The notes under the pieces are model-generated. The model searched no databases. It was not told where the DNA came from and worked only from the letters and a program-made list of their open reading frames with translations. Of a DNA stretch of 64,000 nt, positions 44,986-58,300 are shown piece after piece. Made by a program: the position numbers and the translations under genes. Numbering within the stretch: position 1 is the first letter of the stretch; every line of letters begins with the position of its first letter. Source of the DNA: Clavelina lepadiformis (taxonomy: Eukaryota; Chordata; Ascidiacea; Aplousobranchia; Clavelinidae); contig NC_135246.1 in the NCBI RefSeq assembly GCF_947623445.1, positions 16,661,856 through 16,725,855 on the forward strand, written 5' to 3'.

Positions 44986-46222
44986 CTATTGCTTCTGCAA
45001 ACATAGTGTGGCTTTAAAATTATTGATTAACTTCAGCAGTCGCCGCTTTTATCTGCTTGACTTTGTAGTCATAGCAACTAGAACCACCGAAAACACGTAA
45101 CGGAACCACCGTAAAAGAAATCGACCTTTTGTAAAATGCTGAGGTGGACGATGCAAAAGCGGAGGTATCTGCTCTTTAAAACGTACAGATTTGGGTAAAC
45201 TTGATGTCTCGACATTGCAACAGATAAAGTGATAAGTTTATACTATTTTTATGGGTAATATGGTCCAAGTAATTATAAGTAAGTAAGTAGAATGAGTAAG
45301 TAAATGTAAGCTTTAGCAGATCTTAGCAGCAGGTTACATAGTTAAATTAATATATAAATATCATAAACAGTTTTAGCTGCGAACTTACTGTAACATCGAA
45401 CAATTGCCTCGTGGTTTAAGTTTTTGTTGATAGCAAATGATATAGTGTGGTAGAGCTACGAAAATAACTTGAGTTCGTGAACATGAGCTTTTGATTCGAA
45501 CATTCGTGGGTAGTCAAGCCGAGCTCGAACGTGTCTCGTCAAAATCCGAACAATCACAAATATTAAATCTGAGAAATATGCCTTTGCTTTTATATTGAGT
45601 AGCTACGTACAATGTCTCGACCAGAGTAGATCTATACAGTAACGTTCTCGTTATATGGAGTACGAGTATTTTAGTGAATGTTTGAAATGAAACCATTTGA
45701 CAATGAGAAATTAAAAATTCAGCAACATAAACTTGTAATCCTTGGCTAAAGACTACCACTTCGTGATTATTTTCAAGAATAATATCTTGGCAGCAAATTT
45801 TAATAGAAGATACAAATATTTATGTTAAAAGGAATTCTATGACAATCAAAATATTTTTTCAATGTTTAAAAGAAAACTTAACCCCGCATAGAGTAAATAT
45901 CAATACCGGGAAAACACTTAAAGATGGTGATGTTTGTGCCACGTTTTATAAGGTTTTATAGGCTAGTGTTAGTGTTTGGCACATTCACATTGCTGCAAAA
46001 ATAGCTATAGTTGACAGTAAATCACGAAAATCATCAAAAACATTTAATAATTTATTACTAGACCAGCTAAACATTACTTTATTGACTGTTCTTATCCTCA
46101 TATGACACCAAAAAATTATTATTTAAATTTGAAAAAATATAGGCCAGTAACTTCTAACAATTCACTTTAGCATTTAAAGGTAGTTAGATAAATACCGATA
46201 GTCATTTACAAAATTTTCAATT
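44986..46222. other. Upstream spacer of gene F
   Basis: It is homologous to 3657-4784 but more divergent than the other spacers, with an extra AGAACCACCG segment near 45080. The AAGT repeat is at about 45269-45306. The upstream ORF equivalent (about 45820) is closed by TGA. Confidence 0.45.
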
Positions 46223-48992
46223 ATGGGTACCGCTGTCAGTTTTCCCGATTTGTCTTGTCCTATATGTCTGGATACTTTTCAAAAACCGATTCGAATATTA
46301 TCTTGTGGACACAATTTATGTCATGTTTGCTTGGTGGAATATTCTCGAACATCGACGACATCACTAAGGTATAATGTAAATATACAGGTTGATAAGCTGA
46401 TTGTTCGTTGTTATTGGTGCGTTACACGTTTGCTTCAGCTGAACAATTTGTAATAAAGCAAACAAACTAAACTATGTAGAGAAAAAAAGTTCGTTCTGGA
46501 ACCAAAAAAACAATGAACAGAATGAAAACTATATTAAATATCGTAGATATACTGTAATACACTGAAAACATTTGGCTCTTAAACAAACACTACTGTTTTA
46601 GGCTACTTATTTATATGAAGTTACTGAATCCATTTTTTCACTAAAGTTGCCCAACATGCCGGAAAGTAATCCACATGGACTCCAACAGTGTAGAATCCTT
46701 TCCTCGAAACTGGACAGTGGAAAGTATGATCGAACAACTTAGTATTTCAAACAAAATAATATGTCAAAATTGTTTACAAGTTGCAAGTTGTAAACTTGTA
46801 AGTTTTCTAGGATATACAGTACTTCGATTAATTGTTTTGCTATTCCATATGATTGTCTTCAACTGTACAGGAGCAACCGACCACGTCCTCGACAGGAGCA
46901 GTCAGATTTGGCGGAGGAAGAAAACTGACAAGTCAGGAATCGATACAATTACAAAGTAATTTCGTGTTTAACTTATATCAAGTATTGACGCTGAGTTTGC
47001 AAACAATGATAATTGCATTTGGTATACAAATCAAGAATTTAAAAAATTACATTTTGTAACACTTGTTTTCCGACTGTCTGCCAAAGGTCGTTAAGTCGAA
47101 ACCTCTGTGTAACCGTGTAGAACCGGAGATACAAAACTTCGTTTATTCTTTAAGTTTGACCGAAAGACTCAAAACCCCAACGTCGAATTAAATCAAATCT
47201 GCCGGAGCACTCTCCAACCGAGCGCCACACACTAAAAAAACACAAATTCCAACACCGCCACGAAAATAAGCACGGGTGTAAAAATATCCCCTGACACTTT
47301 CATTGGACTATTTCAATCTGAGGAATTTTCAGCTTACGAGTTGCCTTTGCAAATGTAAAGTCAATAAAATCAACTAATGTAAAAAAGCTTTTTTCCGAAA
47401 TGCTGGACGATATCGATTCTACTGTTAGTTTAAATCATTAATTAATTAATTTAATTCATTAAGCGAATCTTCGTTATTTCCAGCTTCATTTATTTCACAC
47501 GGAAAACCTCATCTGCGAAAGAGATAGTAGGATGCTGTCAGTAGGCGGCACAGAAACTTTTCACATATTTATTTGTTGTAAACAAACATTTGATTTAAAA
47601 AGTGCGTGATTTGTATCGTTCGTGATTTGCGATTTGGCCTTCACGCATGTTGTTTGCTATGAGAAAACTGTAAGCACTTTCTTGAAAAGAAGTCGATTTA
47701 AAAGTTAGCGCGATATTGACGAAATTTCCGTTTGCTTTATACTTGAGCGTTGGATTAACACAAGCAGTTTGTGAGCGATCAGTTCTTATACTTGAGATAT
47801 TCCTGGAAGAGACGCGCAACTTTATAAAAGTCAGATTCTGTGGTCGATGTAAAGAAAAAGTCACTCGAACGCCACAAGATAAACGTGTCTAAGATTGGGA
47901 TGAATGCAAGGAATAAAATAAGACAAAAATACAAACAAAAACGCACAAAAAAAAACAAAACAACAAACAGATAAAGGGTCCGTTTAAATTTAAAATTGGA
48001 ATAGCGATTTAATTTAGAAGAAGTTACCTTCTACCCAGTTCTGCACTATCTGTTTTACATTCTTTTCATGTACGACGACGACATGTTATGGGTAACTTTT
48101 TGACAAACGGTATATAGCAATTAAATAACTAACATATTTCTTTTTAATAGGCTTAGTTGAGCAAGATATGAAAGAAAAGAGGTTTCATGACGCAATTCCT
48201 ATTTTACGACGCATCGTACGTTCAGTGGAAGGTTATCACAAAATAAATCACGTCATCAACTTGGTACGATGCTTGTTTGAGACCGATCAAATGGAAGAAG
48301 CAAAAGAATTTTGCAAAGATCTTCAATCGGATTTAAACTCTGCAAACTTTTCATCTGCAGCCAAAGATATTTGCAATAATTGTGACGTTGAGTTACTTCA
48401 GTTAGCTGAAGATTTTATTGGAAAAGATTACAAATGTTCTATCATGTTGCTGAGATGTGCTTTTAAGGTTATTGCAACATTACATAGCGGTGAACAAAAA
48501 TTTGATAAATTGCAAAATACAGCTTATTGCTTGACGAAGATCGCTGAAGAAATGTCTCGTCAAAATAACCGCAACGAATTCAAAAGTCAATTTGGATTTA
48601 TGGATGAAATTATTGACGACATGCTTCGAGTGACAGAAGTTGACTTAAAAACCAAATGCGAAAAACTCGCTTGGTGCTTATTCCCCAAAGCTTTGTGTTT
48701 TCATAATACTTCTTTTTATTCGCAATCAATCGAAGACAACAAACAAGCTATTTTTCTGATGAAAGCAGCATTTGGTGACGATGCCAAATTTTATCTTGTT
48801 GTTGGGCATTGTTATCACAACCTTGGAGCTGCATATGAGGCCGACAAACAACTTATGGAAGCAGAGACGGCGTATTTGCAAGCAAAGCATGTATATGAAA
48901 CTGTCACTGACTGGAATGACGACAAGCAGTCAATTATCGACTTAACAGATAATAGTTTGAAAAGAATAAGCGATCAATATCATAACTCATAA
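46223..48992 (+). CDS. RING-TPR gene F, exon 2 donor mutated
   Basis: Exons are 46223-46368, 46647-46755 (or to 46797), 46871-46955 and 48151-48992. The RING is complete, but the N-terminus is the most divergent (MGTAVSFPDLSCPIC). At the exon 2 donor the family sequence AACAAG|GTAATA reads AACAAAATAATA, so the GT is lost. A downstream AAACTT|GTAAGT at 46797/46798 is in the same phase and would add 14 residues (IICQNCLQVASCKL), giving 407 residues instead of 393. The TPR exon is open, two codons shorter than siblings near its end (TDWNDDKQSIID). It may be functional by the alternative donor or may be decaying. Confidence 0.75.
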
Positions 48993-49123
48993 ATGAATGA
49001 TGGGTAATGTACTTTTCTGTCCTGTACATAAAATATTCTTAATGATTACACTATTGTTGGTGTAGTGCCAAATTGGTTTCGGTTGCCATATTTGTTTCAG
49101 GTGTTGTGACGTAGAAGTTTGAC

Positions 49124-49330
49124 ATGATTCAGCGTAATGTTTCCGCTCGAAAACCGTGGAGATCGCCCACATGTTTATGGAAAACCTATAAAGTTACCAA
49201 CTTAAGTTACAAATACGGAACAATACAAACTTACCATGATTACAAGATTTTTCATCGAAAAACTTGTGCTGAATCTTGCGACATTGTTACGTCACACTGC
49301 CTGGAATTATTTGGCTCAAAACCGGTGTAA
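49124..49330 (+). other. Conserved 68-codon ORF downstream of gene F
   Basis: It is a homologue of 940-1146 (SYKYGTIQTYHDYKIFHRK). The overlapping frame 49236-49427 is also open. Confidence 0.3.
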
Positions 49331-50057
49331 ATTGTTTGCTTTTTATGTTATTTTACTGAACCAACTTCTCATCAATTTGCGATATAAACTTGTGTTATCT
49401 TTTGCATTTACATCCGTTGATAAATGAAAAAAAAATAATTATTCATAACTTACAAACTAGTTAGTTACAAGCCAATAACTGTAAAACAACAATTCTTCAT
49501 TACTGAAAACAATTCGTCATTATTGTTTGAATTTAATTTTAAATATATATGAAGTGCATACATAAGTACGTAATATTTGCGGCATTTTATTTACATTTTA
49601 GCTTGGCTTCATTCTGTTTGCTTGTGTTCTTTGATAAGGTACGAACATAATGGGGAGTTGTTTACTGAAATAACTTGTTTACTTTGTTGCTGAAGTGGTG
49701 ATATGTTTGAGATTTGCATAATATTTTTTGTTTGTCGTTTTCTCTAATACAGTTTGACAGACATCGATTCATTTTGGCTGAATTTTTGATTGGTCTTTTT
49801 GGTAATTTTTTAAAACCAAAGTTTTTAGCATTTTTAATTTCGATTATTTTGAGGTGAATTATAAGAAATATTTGTTAGAATAACTTAAATTATTTTATCA
49901 AAGAGCTTGCTCCACAATATCCGTTTGTTGTTTGAAATTTTTCCAAACGTGTATTTGATTCAGCAACTTAGATAGAAACGCCTTAAACTATATCTGAGTG
50001 TCTCAAGGTAAAGTACAACAAACATAAACGACAAACATTGAAGCGAACAGCATAAGA
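49331..50057. other. Array spacer downstream of gene F, no gene seen
   Basis: It is homologous to 1147-1970 and ends at the target of the hAT insertion. Confidence 0.4.
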
Positions 50058-50065
50058 CTCTAGTA

Positions 50066-50407
50066 CAGGGGTTTCCAACCTTTTTATGTTCTCGTACCAC
50101 TTAGCCACCACGGATTGTCAACACGTACCACTATTTTCAAAACAACTAATTTGATCCAGTATTCGCACAGCAGCATTGTATTAATAACAATGACAGCAGG
50201 GAGCAAGATCGACAAAAGTAGCTTACTGAGTGCAGAGAATTTAGTAATGAAAGAAATAAAAGTGTTGTTCGCATATTTTAGCAACTCAAAATTAAATTGT
50301 TATACTACTATACTGTATATCGCATGAAACGGAGAGCTGCTCCCGTACCACCTGAAAAGCTCCCGCGTACCACTAGTGGTACGCGTACCACCGGTTGGGA
50401 ACCCCTG
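50066..50407. mobile_element. hAT MITE in the F-G spacer
   Basis: It has inverted ends CAGGGGTTTCCAACC and GGTTGGGAACCCCTG, and the 8-bp duplication CTCTAGTA lies at 50058-50065 and 50408-50415. Internal GTACCAC repeats lie near both ends. Other units read ACTCTGGTATAAC uninterrupted here. Confidence 0.9.
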
Positions 50408-50415
50408 CTCTAGTA

Positions 50416-50659
50416 TATTGGTTTCATTCAGCGATCAATTTTGCAACTCAATATAATCACACGACCCTCTTCCAAAATTTCCAGATAAACATATGTAATG
50501 TTGTTGTTCATTCACAATGGCAAAATAAAAACGAGTAAATGATATTGCTGTTAAACAAAGACATATCTTTTAACTTTATACTCATTGAAAGCTCTCGCGA
50601 CACCTAAAAAGCCTAATGACCCCCACAGAGGTGGCGACCCCCAGGTTGAAAACCACTGC
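50416..50659. mobile_element. Second hAT-like relic at the same target
   Basis: It begins directly after the right duplication of the preceding element and ends CCCCAGGTTGAAAACCACTG followed by CTCTTGTA, one base off CTCTAGTA. The left terminus (TATTGGTTTCATTC) is degraded relative to the expected CAGTGGTTTTCAACC. This suggests two hAT insertions into the same 8-bp site. Confidence 0.55.
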
Positions 50660-51360
50660 TCTTGTATAAGTTATAGTGTAGTCGTCTAATGCGGTCATAA
50701 CTATAGCTCGTAAATAGAAGGTGTATTTTCTTCACGAAATCGTTTGATGATTATATTTTGGCCGCCACATGTTTTCAGAAAATTATCGTGCATTCAAAGC
50801 TATTTTCTCAGTTTATTCTTCATCTAATTTACATGTTATGACATAGTAGCCTAAAGTTACCTTCTAATCTAAATCTAACTCCAATAAAACCTTTAAAAAA
50901 TTTACGAACTCCGTTTCTCACGTATTGTGTGGCTGCGCATCATCCTGTTTTCGTTTGTAACATTTTTATCAATAAGAACCTTTTGGGTTTTTGTTCTTAT
51001 CTAATTTTATCACATAGTTTGGCATCTTTGTTAAAACATAAAACTGTGCGTATTTTCTGGGCCAGGGTTGGTCGGTGTTTGGCTGTGGCCAATTAAATGT
51101 GGTTTTCTAAAGATGATCGGTTTGTTTTATTAGCGTGACAACACTACAGTGTATAGTTACTCACAGTTAAAAGTGTTGCGGCTCACTGTAAACGTGAAAT
51201 TAATCTTGGCGTCATGAAAAAGAAAATTTTCGTTACAATAACCTAAAATCAATTTTTTGCATAGTTTTCTTCTTAACACTAACCTCTCTATTTAACAACA
51301 AGCTATATGACCTATACTTAAGGGTAAATAGCAACTCGCATAAATTTTGCAATCATAATT
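50660..51360. other. Array spacer continued, no gene seen
   Basis: It is homologous to about 1975-2610. ORF X and the RING relic are missing because the homology jumps at about 51350. Confidence 0.4.
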
Positions 51361-51420
51361 CATAATTCATAATAATTCATCAAAATCATAGTTCATAAAC
51401 GATTGATTCGTAATGTCTCT
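51361..51420. other. Recombination junction with remnant of a lost TPR gene end
   Basis: After TTTTGCAATCATAATTCATAA the sequence contains repeated AATTCATAA and then matches the 3' end and flank of the TPR exon (CATAAACGATTGATTCGTAATG). Only the final codons survive. This is the expected scar of unequal crossing-over or deletion that removed a whole gene copy. Confidence 0.6.
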
Positions 51421-51513
51421 TTTCTGTCTTGTACATAAAAAATTATTAATGTGTAAACTATTGCTTGTGTAGTGCCAAATGTGTTCTAGGTCGTTGTGTA
51501 GTAGAGATTTGGC

Positions 51514-51705
51514 ATGACTCAGCGTAATTTTTCCGCTCGAAAACCGTGGAGATTGCCCACATGTTTAGGGAAAACCTACAAGGTTAGCAACTTAATTTAC
51601 AAATGTCGAACAATACAAACTTACCCTGAATACAAGGATTTTGATCGAAAAAATTGCGCTGATTCATGCGACATTATTACGTCACACTACCTAGAACGAA
51701 ATTGA
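51514..51705 (+). other. Conserved downstream ORF without an adjacent gene (63 codons)
   Basis: It is homologous to the 68-codon ORFs and more diverged (GKTYKVSNLIYKCRTIQTYP), and it ends early. It follows the remnant TPR end at 51361-51420. Confidence 0.3.
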
Positions 51706-53228
51706 CCCAACACCGGTATAAATTATTTACTTTTTATGTTATTTTATTGAACATTTTCTCATCAATTTGCGATATGAACTTCTGTTATCATTTAAATTTA
51801 TATCTACGTTGATAAATGAAAAATAATCATAACTTACAAACTAAGTTACAAGCCATTAACTGTAAAACAAGTCTTCTTTACTGTGAGCAATTCGTCATTA
51901 TTGTTTGATTTTAATTTTAAATATATATGAAGTGTATAAACAAGTATGTAATATTTGCGGCATTTTATGTACACTTTTGCTTGGCTTCATTCTGTTTGCT
52001 TGCTTTCAAGTAGGCCAGGCATTTTAGAAGTTAATATTAATGGTATAACTAGGCCTACAATAACTACAAAGACAAATGTGAGTGAATTTGTTGTGCTTGT
52101 GTTCCTTCTTGTTTCTGATAAGATACGAACGTAATGGAGAGTTGTCTGCTGAAATACCTTGTTTACTTTGTTGCTGAAGTGGTGATGTGTTTGAGATTTG
52201 CATAATATTATTTGTTTAAGGTTTTTTCTAATCGAGTTTGACAGACATCGATTCGGTTTGTCTAAATTTTTGATCGGACTTTTTGGTAATTTGGTAATTT
52301 GGTAAGAATAACTTAAATTATCAAAGAGCTTGCTCCAAAATCTCCGTTTGTTGTTTGAAATCTTTCCAAAAGTATATTCGATTCAGCAACTTAGATAGAA
52401 ACACCTTAAACTATATCTGAGTGTCTTAAAGTAAAGTACAACAGACATAAACGACAAGCAATGAAGCGAACAGCATAAGACTCTGGTATAACTTACAGTA
52501 TAGTCGTCTAATGGGGTCATAACTATAGCTCGTGAATAAAAAGTGTATTTTCTTCACGAAGTCGGTTGATGATTATATTTTGGCCGTCACAATTTTTCCG
52601 AAAAAGTCGTGCGTTCAACGCTATTTTCACAGTTTCTTGCTTATCTAACTTACATGTTAAAACATAGTAACCAAAACTTACCTTCTAATCTAAATCCAAC
52701 TCCAATAAAACCTTAAAAAAATTTACGAACTCCGTTTCTCACGTATTGTGTGGTTGCGCACCATCGTGTTTTCGTTTGTAACATTTTTATCAATTAGCAT
52801 CTTTTGCTTTTTTTTTCTATCTATTTTTACCCCATGGTTGGGTATCCATGTTAAATATAAGTTGTGCGTGTTTTCTGGGCCAGGGTTGGTCGACGGTATT
52901 TGGCTGTGGCCAATTAAATGTGGTTTTTTAAAGATTATCGGTTTGTTTTATTCGCTTGACAACACTACAGTGTATAGTTACTCACAGTTAAAAGTGTTGC
53001 GGTTAACCGTAGACGTGAAATTAAGCCAGGCTTCACGAAAGAGAGAATTTTCGTTACAATAGCTAAAATCAATTTTTTGCATAGTTTTCTTCTTAACAAC
53101 AATCTATGTGACCTATACTTATAAGGTTAAAAAGCAACTCTCATAAATTTTGCTAGGTTTGTGCTGTTCCCGATATTGATCATAATGCAGGAACTTTAGT
53201 AACAAATCATAATTTAGATTACTGTAAT
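51706..53228. other. Array spacer upstream of gene G, no gene seen
   Basis: It is homologous to 1147-2678. A GGTAATTTGGTAATTTGG repeat occurs near 52283. The 104-codon frame at 52748-53062 spans noncoding spacer and is not kept in other units. Confidence 0.4.
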
Positions 53229-53516
53229 TTGAATCGAGTGCATTGGACAGTTTTATCTTTTCAAAACCCTAAAGTGAAAGCGAGGATCGGATTTGAAAAA
53301 GTAATTCCCGATGTCAACAAACAGCTATATATTATTTGTTTAAAATTTATTACTTTTCAATTCATGCATAAGATTAACATCGATTGCATGAGAAACATCA
53401 GTTATCAAATAACACTTAAACAAACACATTCCATTGCTAGTTTATTCGCTAAACCTGGAATGCGCCACTTTTTATTGTTTAAATTTGTTATGAACGAGTT
53501 TGTTATGAAGTGCTGA
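53229..53516 (+). other. Spacer ORF X, copy 5 (95 codons)
   Basis: It differs from copy 4 at one residue (SLFAKPG for SLFTKPG). It starts with TTG and its function is unknown. Confidence 0.3.
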
Positions 53517-53540
53517 CAAGGCTAAGTAAACTCTTCGTAA

Positions 53541-53780
53541 GTGCAAGTATATTGTTGTGCTTTTACTGCCATCAACACAATTGAAGTGATAAGTTTAGTG
53601 GTTTCATGGTTTTATTTAACGAATAAGGCTGAATGGAAGTTAAAGCATCTATTTTATGCCTCGAAAGCAAAAGGTGTAAGCGTAACAAAAAAGATGTCTA
53701 TCCAGATGGTTAAATTTGGTCTTAATTGCAGCTCTAAGGTAGATCTAAGTAGAAAATATGTTTCCATGAGTAAAAGATGA
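53541..53780 (+). other. Spacer ORF Y, copy 5 (79 codons)
   Basis: It is nearly identical to 38240-38479 and overlaps the RING relic start. Confidence 0.25.
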
Positions 53781-53922
53781 GTACTTCGGCCAGCTGTGGT
53801 GAATGCTTCTTGTCCTATATTTCCAGATAGTTAAAGAAAACCGATTCGAATATTATCTTGTGGACATAATTTCTACGACATTTTTTGGTAGAGCATATCA
53901 TTACGTTACATGGCTCACTCAG
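53777..53922 (+). pseudogene. Decayed RING exon 1 (relic copy 5)
   Basis: It shares the ancestral defects and has an additional change (CCAGATAGTTAAAG). It ends AG|GTAATA, 1.41 kb before gene G. Confidence 0.75.
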
Positions 53923-55334
53923 GTAATATCATTACAATGAATTGCTTTTATTTGACGGTCATTTGCAAAATTTGCTAAATCATGGATAAATATAAAAATA
54001 ACTATAGTATAGATAGATCTGGGCGCTTTATAAAGGCAAAGTGTATCGTTTGAAGTCACGCTTTATTTTAATTTTTAAGTTTTGTATTTTCAACCATAAA
54101 TGAACGTTGCTAACTCTAAGTGGTATTTTCAGCAGTAACAGTTGCAAAATGGTTCAGTTGAAAAAGGTTATAGTATAGTCATTCTTTGAACATTGTAAAA
54201 CAGCGCTTCTGCAAACATAGTTTGATTTTAAAATTTATTGATTAACTTTATCAGTCGCCACTTTTATCTGTTTGACTTTGCAGTCGTAACAAATAAAATC
54301 ACCATAAAACAAATCAACCTTTAGTGAAATGCTGAAGCAGACAATGTAAAAGCGGAGCTATCTGCTCTTTAAAACGTACAGATTTGGGTAAATTTGATGT
54401 CTCGAAATTGTAACAGATAGTGATAAGTTTATACTATTTTTATGAGTGATATGGTCCAAGTAAGTATAAGTAAGTAAGTAGAATGAGTAAGTAAATGTAA
54501 GCTTAAGCAGGTCTTAGCAGCAGGTTACATAGTTAAATTAATATATAAATATCACAAACAGTTGTTGCTGTGAACTTACCGTAACATCGAACAATTGTCT
54601 CGTGGTTTAAGTTTTTGTTGATAGCAAATGATATAATGTGATAGAGCTACGAAAATGACTTGAGTTCGTGAACCTGAGCTTTTAATCCGAACATTCGTGG
54701 GTAATCAAGCCGAGCCCGAACGTTTCACGTCATAATCGGAACAAACAAAAATATTAAATCTGATAAATGTGCCTTTCTTTTTATATTGAGTAGCTAAGTG
54801 CAATATCTCGACCAGAGTATTCAGTAACGTTCTCGTTATTTGGAGTACGTGCATTTTATGGATGTTTGAAATGAAACCATTTGACAGTCACAAATTGAAA
54901 ATTCAGCAACATTAACTTGTAATCCTTAGCACTACCGCTTCGTGATTGTTTTCAAGAACAATGTCTTGGCAGCAAATTTTAATAAAAGATAGAAATATTT
55001 ATGTTAAAGAAAATTCTTTGACAATCAAAATATTTTTTTTATTTATTTAAAGAAAACTTAACCCTGCATAGAGTAAATATCAAGAAGGGGAATAAACTTA
55101 AAACTGACGATGTTTGTGCCAAGTTTTATAGGGTTTTATGGGCTAGTGTTAGTGTTTGGCACATTCACGTTGCTGCAAATATAGCAATAGTTGACAGTAA
55201 ATCAAGAAAATCATAAAAAAAATTAAATTAAATACAAGGCAAATATTACTTCATTAACTCTTCTTAACTTCAGCAATTACAGCACATAAAGGTATTTCTA
55301 ATAATACAGATAACTATTTATAAGGTTTTTAATT
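53923..55334. other. Upstream spacer of gene G
   Basis: It is near-identical to 38622-40033. The AAGT repeat is at about 54459-54498. The upstream ORF is closed by the same TGA as in gene E. Confidence 0.45.
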
Positions 55335-58300
55335 ATGAGTACCGGTGACAGTTATAACGTTGTGTCTTGTCCCATATGTCTGGATACTTTACGAAAACCG
55401 ATTCGAATATTGTCTTGTGGACACAATTTTTGTCACATTTGCTTGGTGGAATATTCTCGAACATCGACGACATCACTAAGGTATAATGTAAAGATACAGG
55501 TTGATAAGCTGATTGTTGGTAGCCGTTGGTTCATTACACGTTTGCTTCAGCTGAACAATTTGTAATGAAGCAAACAAACTGTACTATGCAGTGAAAAAAA
55601 GTTCGTTCTAAAAGCCCAAAAAAAACAATAACGAACAGAATGAAAACTATATTAAACATCGTAGATATATTGTAATACACTGAAAACATTTGGCTCTTAA
55701 ACAAACAATACTATAGTAGTCTACTTATTTATATGAAATGGTTGAATACCTGTTTTCACTAAAGTTGCCCAACATGCCGGCAAGTAATCCACATGGACTC
55801 CAACAGTGTAGAATGCTTTCCTCGAAACTGGACAGTGGAAAATATGATCGAACGACTTAGCATTTCAAACCAGGTAATATATCAAAATTGTTTGCAAATT
55901 GCAAGTTGTAAATTTGTAAGTTTCTAGGATATACTTTGATTAATTCTTTTGCTATTCCATATTATTGCCTTTAACTGTACAGGAGCAACCGACCACCTCC
56001 TCAGCAGGCTCGGCGAGATTTGGCGGAGGAAGAAACCAGAAAAGTCAGGAATCGATACAATTACAAAGTAATTTAGTGTTTAATTTATATCAAGTATTGA
56101 CGCTGAGTTTGCAAACAATGATAATTGCATTTGGTGTAAATACCAAGAATTTAAAAAATTACACTTTGCAACACTTGTTTTCCGACTGTGTGCCGAAGGT
56201 CGAATCCTCTGTGTAACCGTGTGGAACCGGATATACAGCAATTCGTTTATTGTTTAAGTTTGACTGAAAGACTCAAAACTTCAACGTCGAATTACTTCAA
56301 ATCTGCCGGATCACTCTCCAGCCGAGCGCCACACACTAAATAAAACACAAATTCCAACACGGCCACGAAAATAAGCGGCGCTGATTACCAACTAGGTCCT
56401 CAAGAATAGCTGAGTAACGCGTCACAAGAAATGACCTAAAACCATGTACATGTAGTTGGTAAAAAAGTACGGCAGTGCGCGAGCAGTTATAAAAACCGTT
56501 AAGAATACAGACAAATGAAGTAATGCACCGTGCCAAAACAAAAAAATATTAACACACACACACTGGACTAAATTACTGTATAATAGTGAAGTAAACGAAC
56601 AGTTCACGGACACACTAAGATAAAAAGCTCCATAACAGTTAACGGGATACTAGATATGAAAACAAACTCTAAATAATAATAAATAGCTTACACCGTAAAC
56701 AAATGCCTTATAAGTTTGTTGATACTACATTAAAATGCAGCGCTTATAAAACAGGTGCCTAAAAATATCCCCTGACACTTTCATTGGACTATTTCAATGT
56801 GAGGAATTTTCAGCTTACGAGTTACATTTGCAAATGTAAAGTCAATAATAATGAAATAATGTAAAGAAGGTTTTTTTCTAAATGCTGGACGTCTTTTTCG
56901 GACGGAATCATCGTCATTTCCAGCTTCATTTATTACACTCAGGAAACCTCATCTGCGGAAGAGATAGTAGGATGCTGTCAGTAGGCGGCACAGAAACTTT
57001 TCACATATTTATTTGTTGTGAATAAATATTTGATTTAGAAAGTGCGTTATGGGTATCGCTCGTGATTTGCCGTCACGCATATTGTTTGCTATGAGAAAGC
57101 GGTAAGCACCATTATGACAAGCAGTCGATTTAAAAGTTATCGCGATACAGACGAAACTTTCGTTTGCTTAATACCTGTGCGTTGGATTAACACAAGCAGT
57201 TTGGGAGCGCTCGGTTCTTATACTTAAGATATCGCTGGAAGAGACGAGTCACTTTGAAAGTCGGATTCTGTGTTCGATGTAAAGCAAAAGTCACTCGAGC
57301 GCCACAAGATAAACGTGTCCAAGATTGGGATGAATACAAGGAATAAACTAAAACAAAAGATACAAGCAAAAACGCACAAAAAACAAACAAAACAATAAAC
57401 AGACAAAGGGTCCATTTAAATTTAGAAGTGCAATTGCGATTTAACTTGGAAGAAGTTACCAAACGGTATATAGCAAATTAATTAAATAACCTATTTCTTT
57501 TTAATAGACTTAGTTGAGCAAGATATGAAAGAAAAGAGGTTTGATGACGCAATTCCTATTTTACGACGCATCATACGTTCAGTGGAAGGTTGTCACAAAA
57601 TTAATCACGTCATCAACTTGGTACGATGCTTGTTTGAAACCAATCAAATAGAAAAAGCAAAAGAATTTTGCAAAGATCTTCAATCGACTTTAAACTCTGC
57701 AAACTTTACATCTGCAGCCAAAGATATTTGCAATAATTGTGACGTTGAGTTACTTCAGTTAGCTGAAGATTTTATTGGAAAAGATTACAAATCTTCCATC
57801 ATGTTGCTGAGATGTGCTTTTAAGGTTATTGCAACATTACATAGCGGTGAACAAAAACTTCAAAAACTGCAAAATACAGCTTTTTGCATGACGAAGGTCG
57901 CACAAGAAATGTCTCGTCAAAATAAAGGAAACGAATTCAAAAGTCAGTTTGGATTTATGGATGAAATTATTGACGATATGCTTCGAGTTACAGATGTTGA
58001 CTTAAAAACCAAATGCGAAAAACTCGCTTGGTGCTTGAAGCACAGAGCTTTGTGTTTTAACTATACTTCTTTTAATTCGCAATCAATCGAAGACAACAAA
58101 CAAGCCATTCTTCTGATGAAAGCAGCATTTGGCGACGATGCCAAATTTTACCGTGTTTTTGGGACTTCCTATAACAACCTTGGGGCTGCATATGAAGATG
58201 ACAAACAACTTATGGAAGCAGTGACGGCATATTTGCAAGCAAAGCATGTATATGAAGCTGTCACTGACTGGAATGACGACGACGACAAGCAATCATCCAT

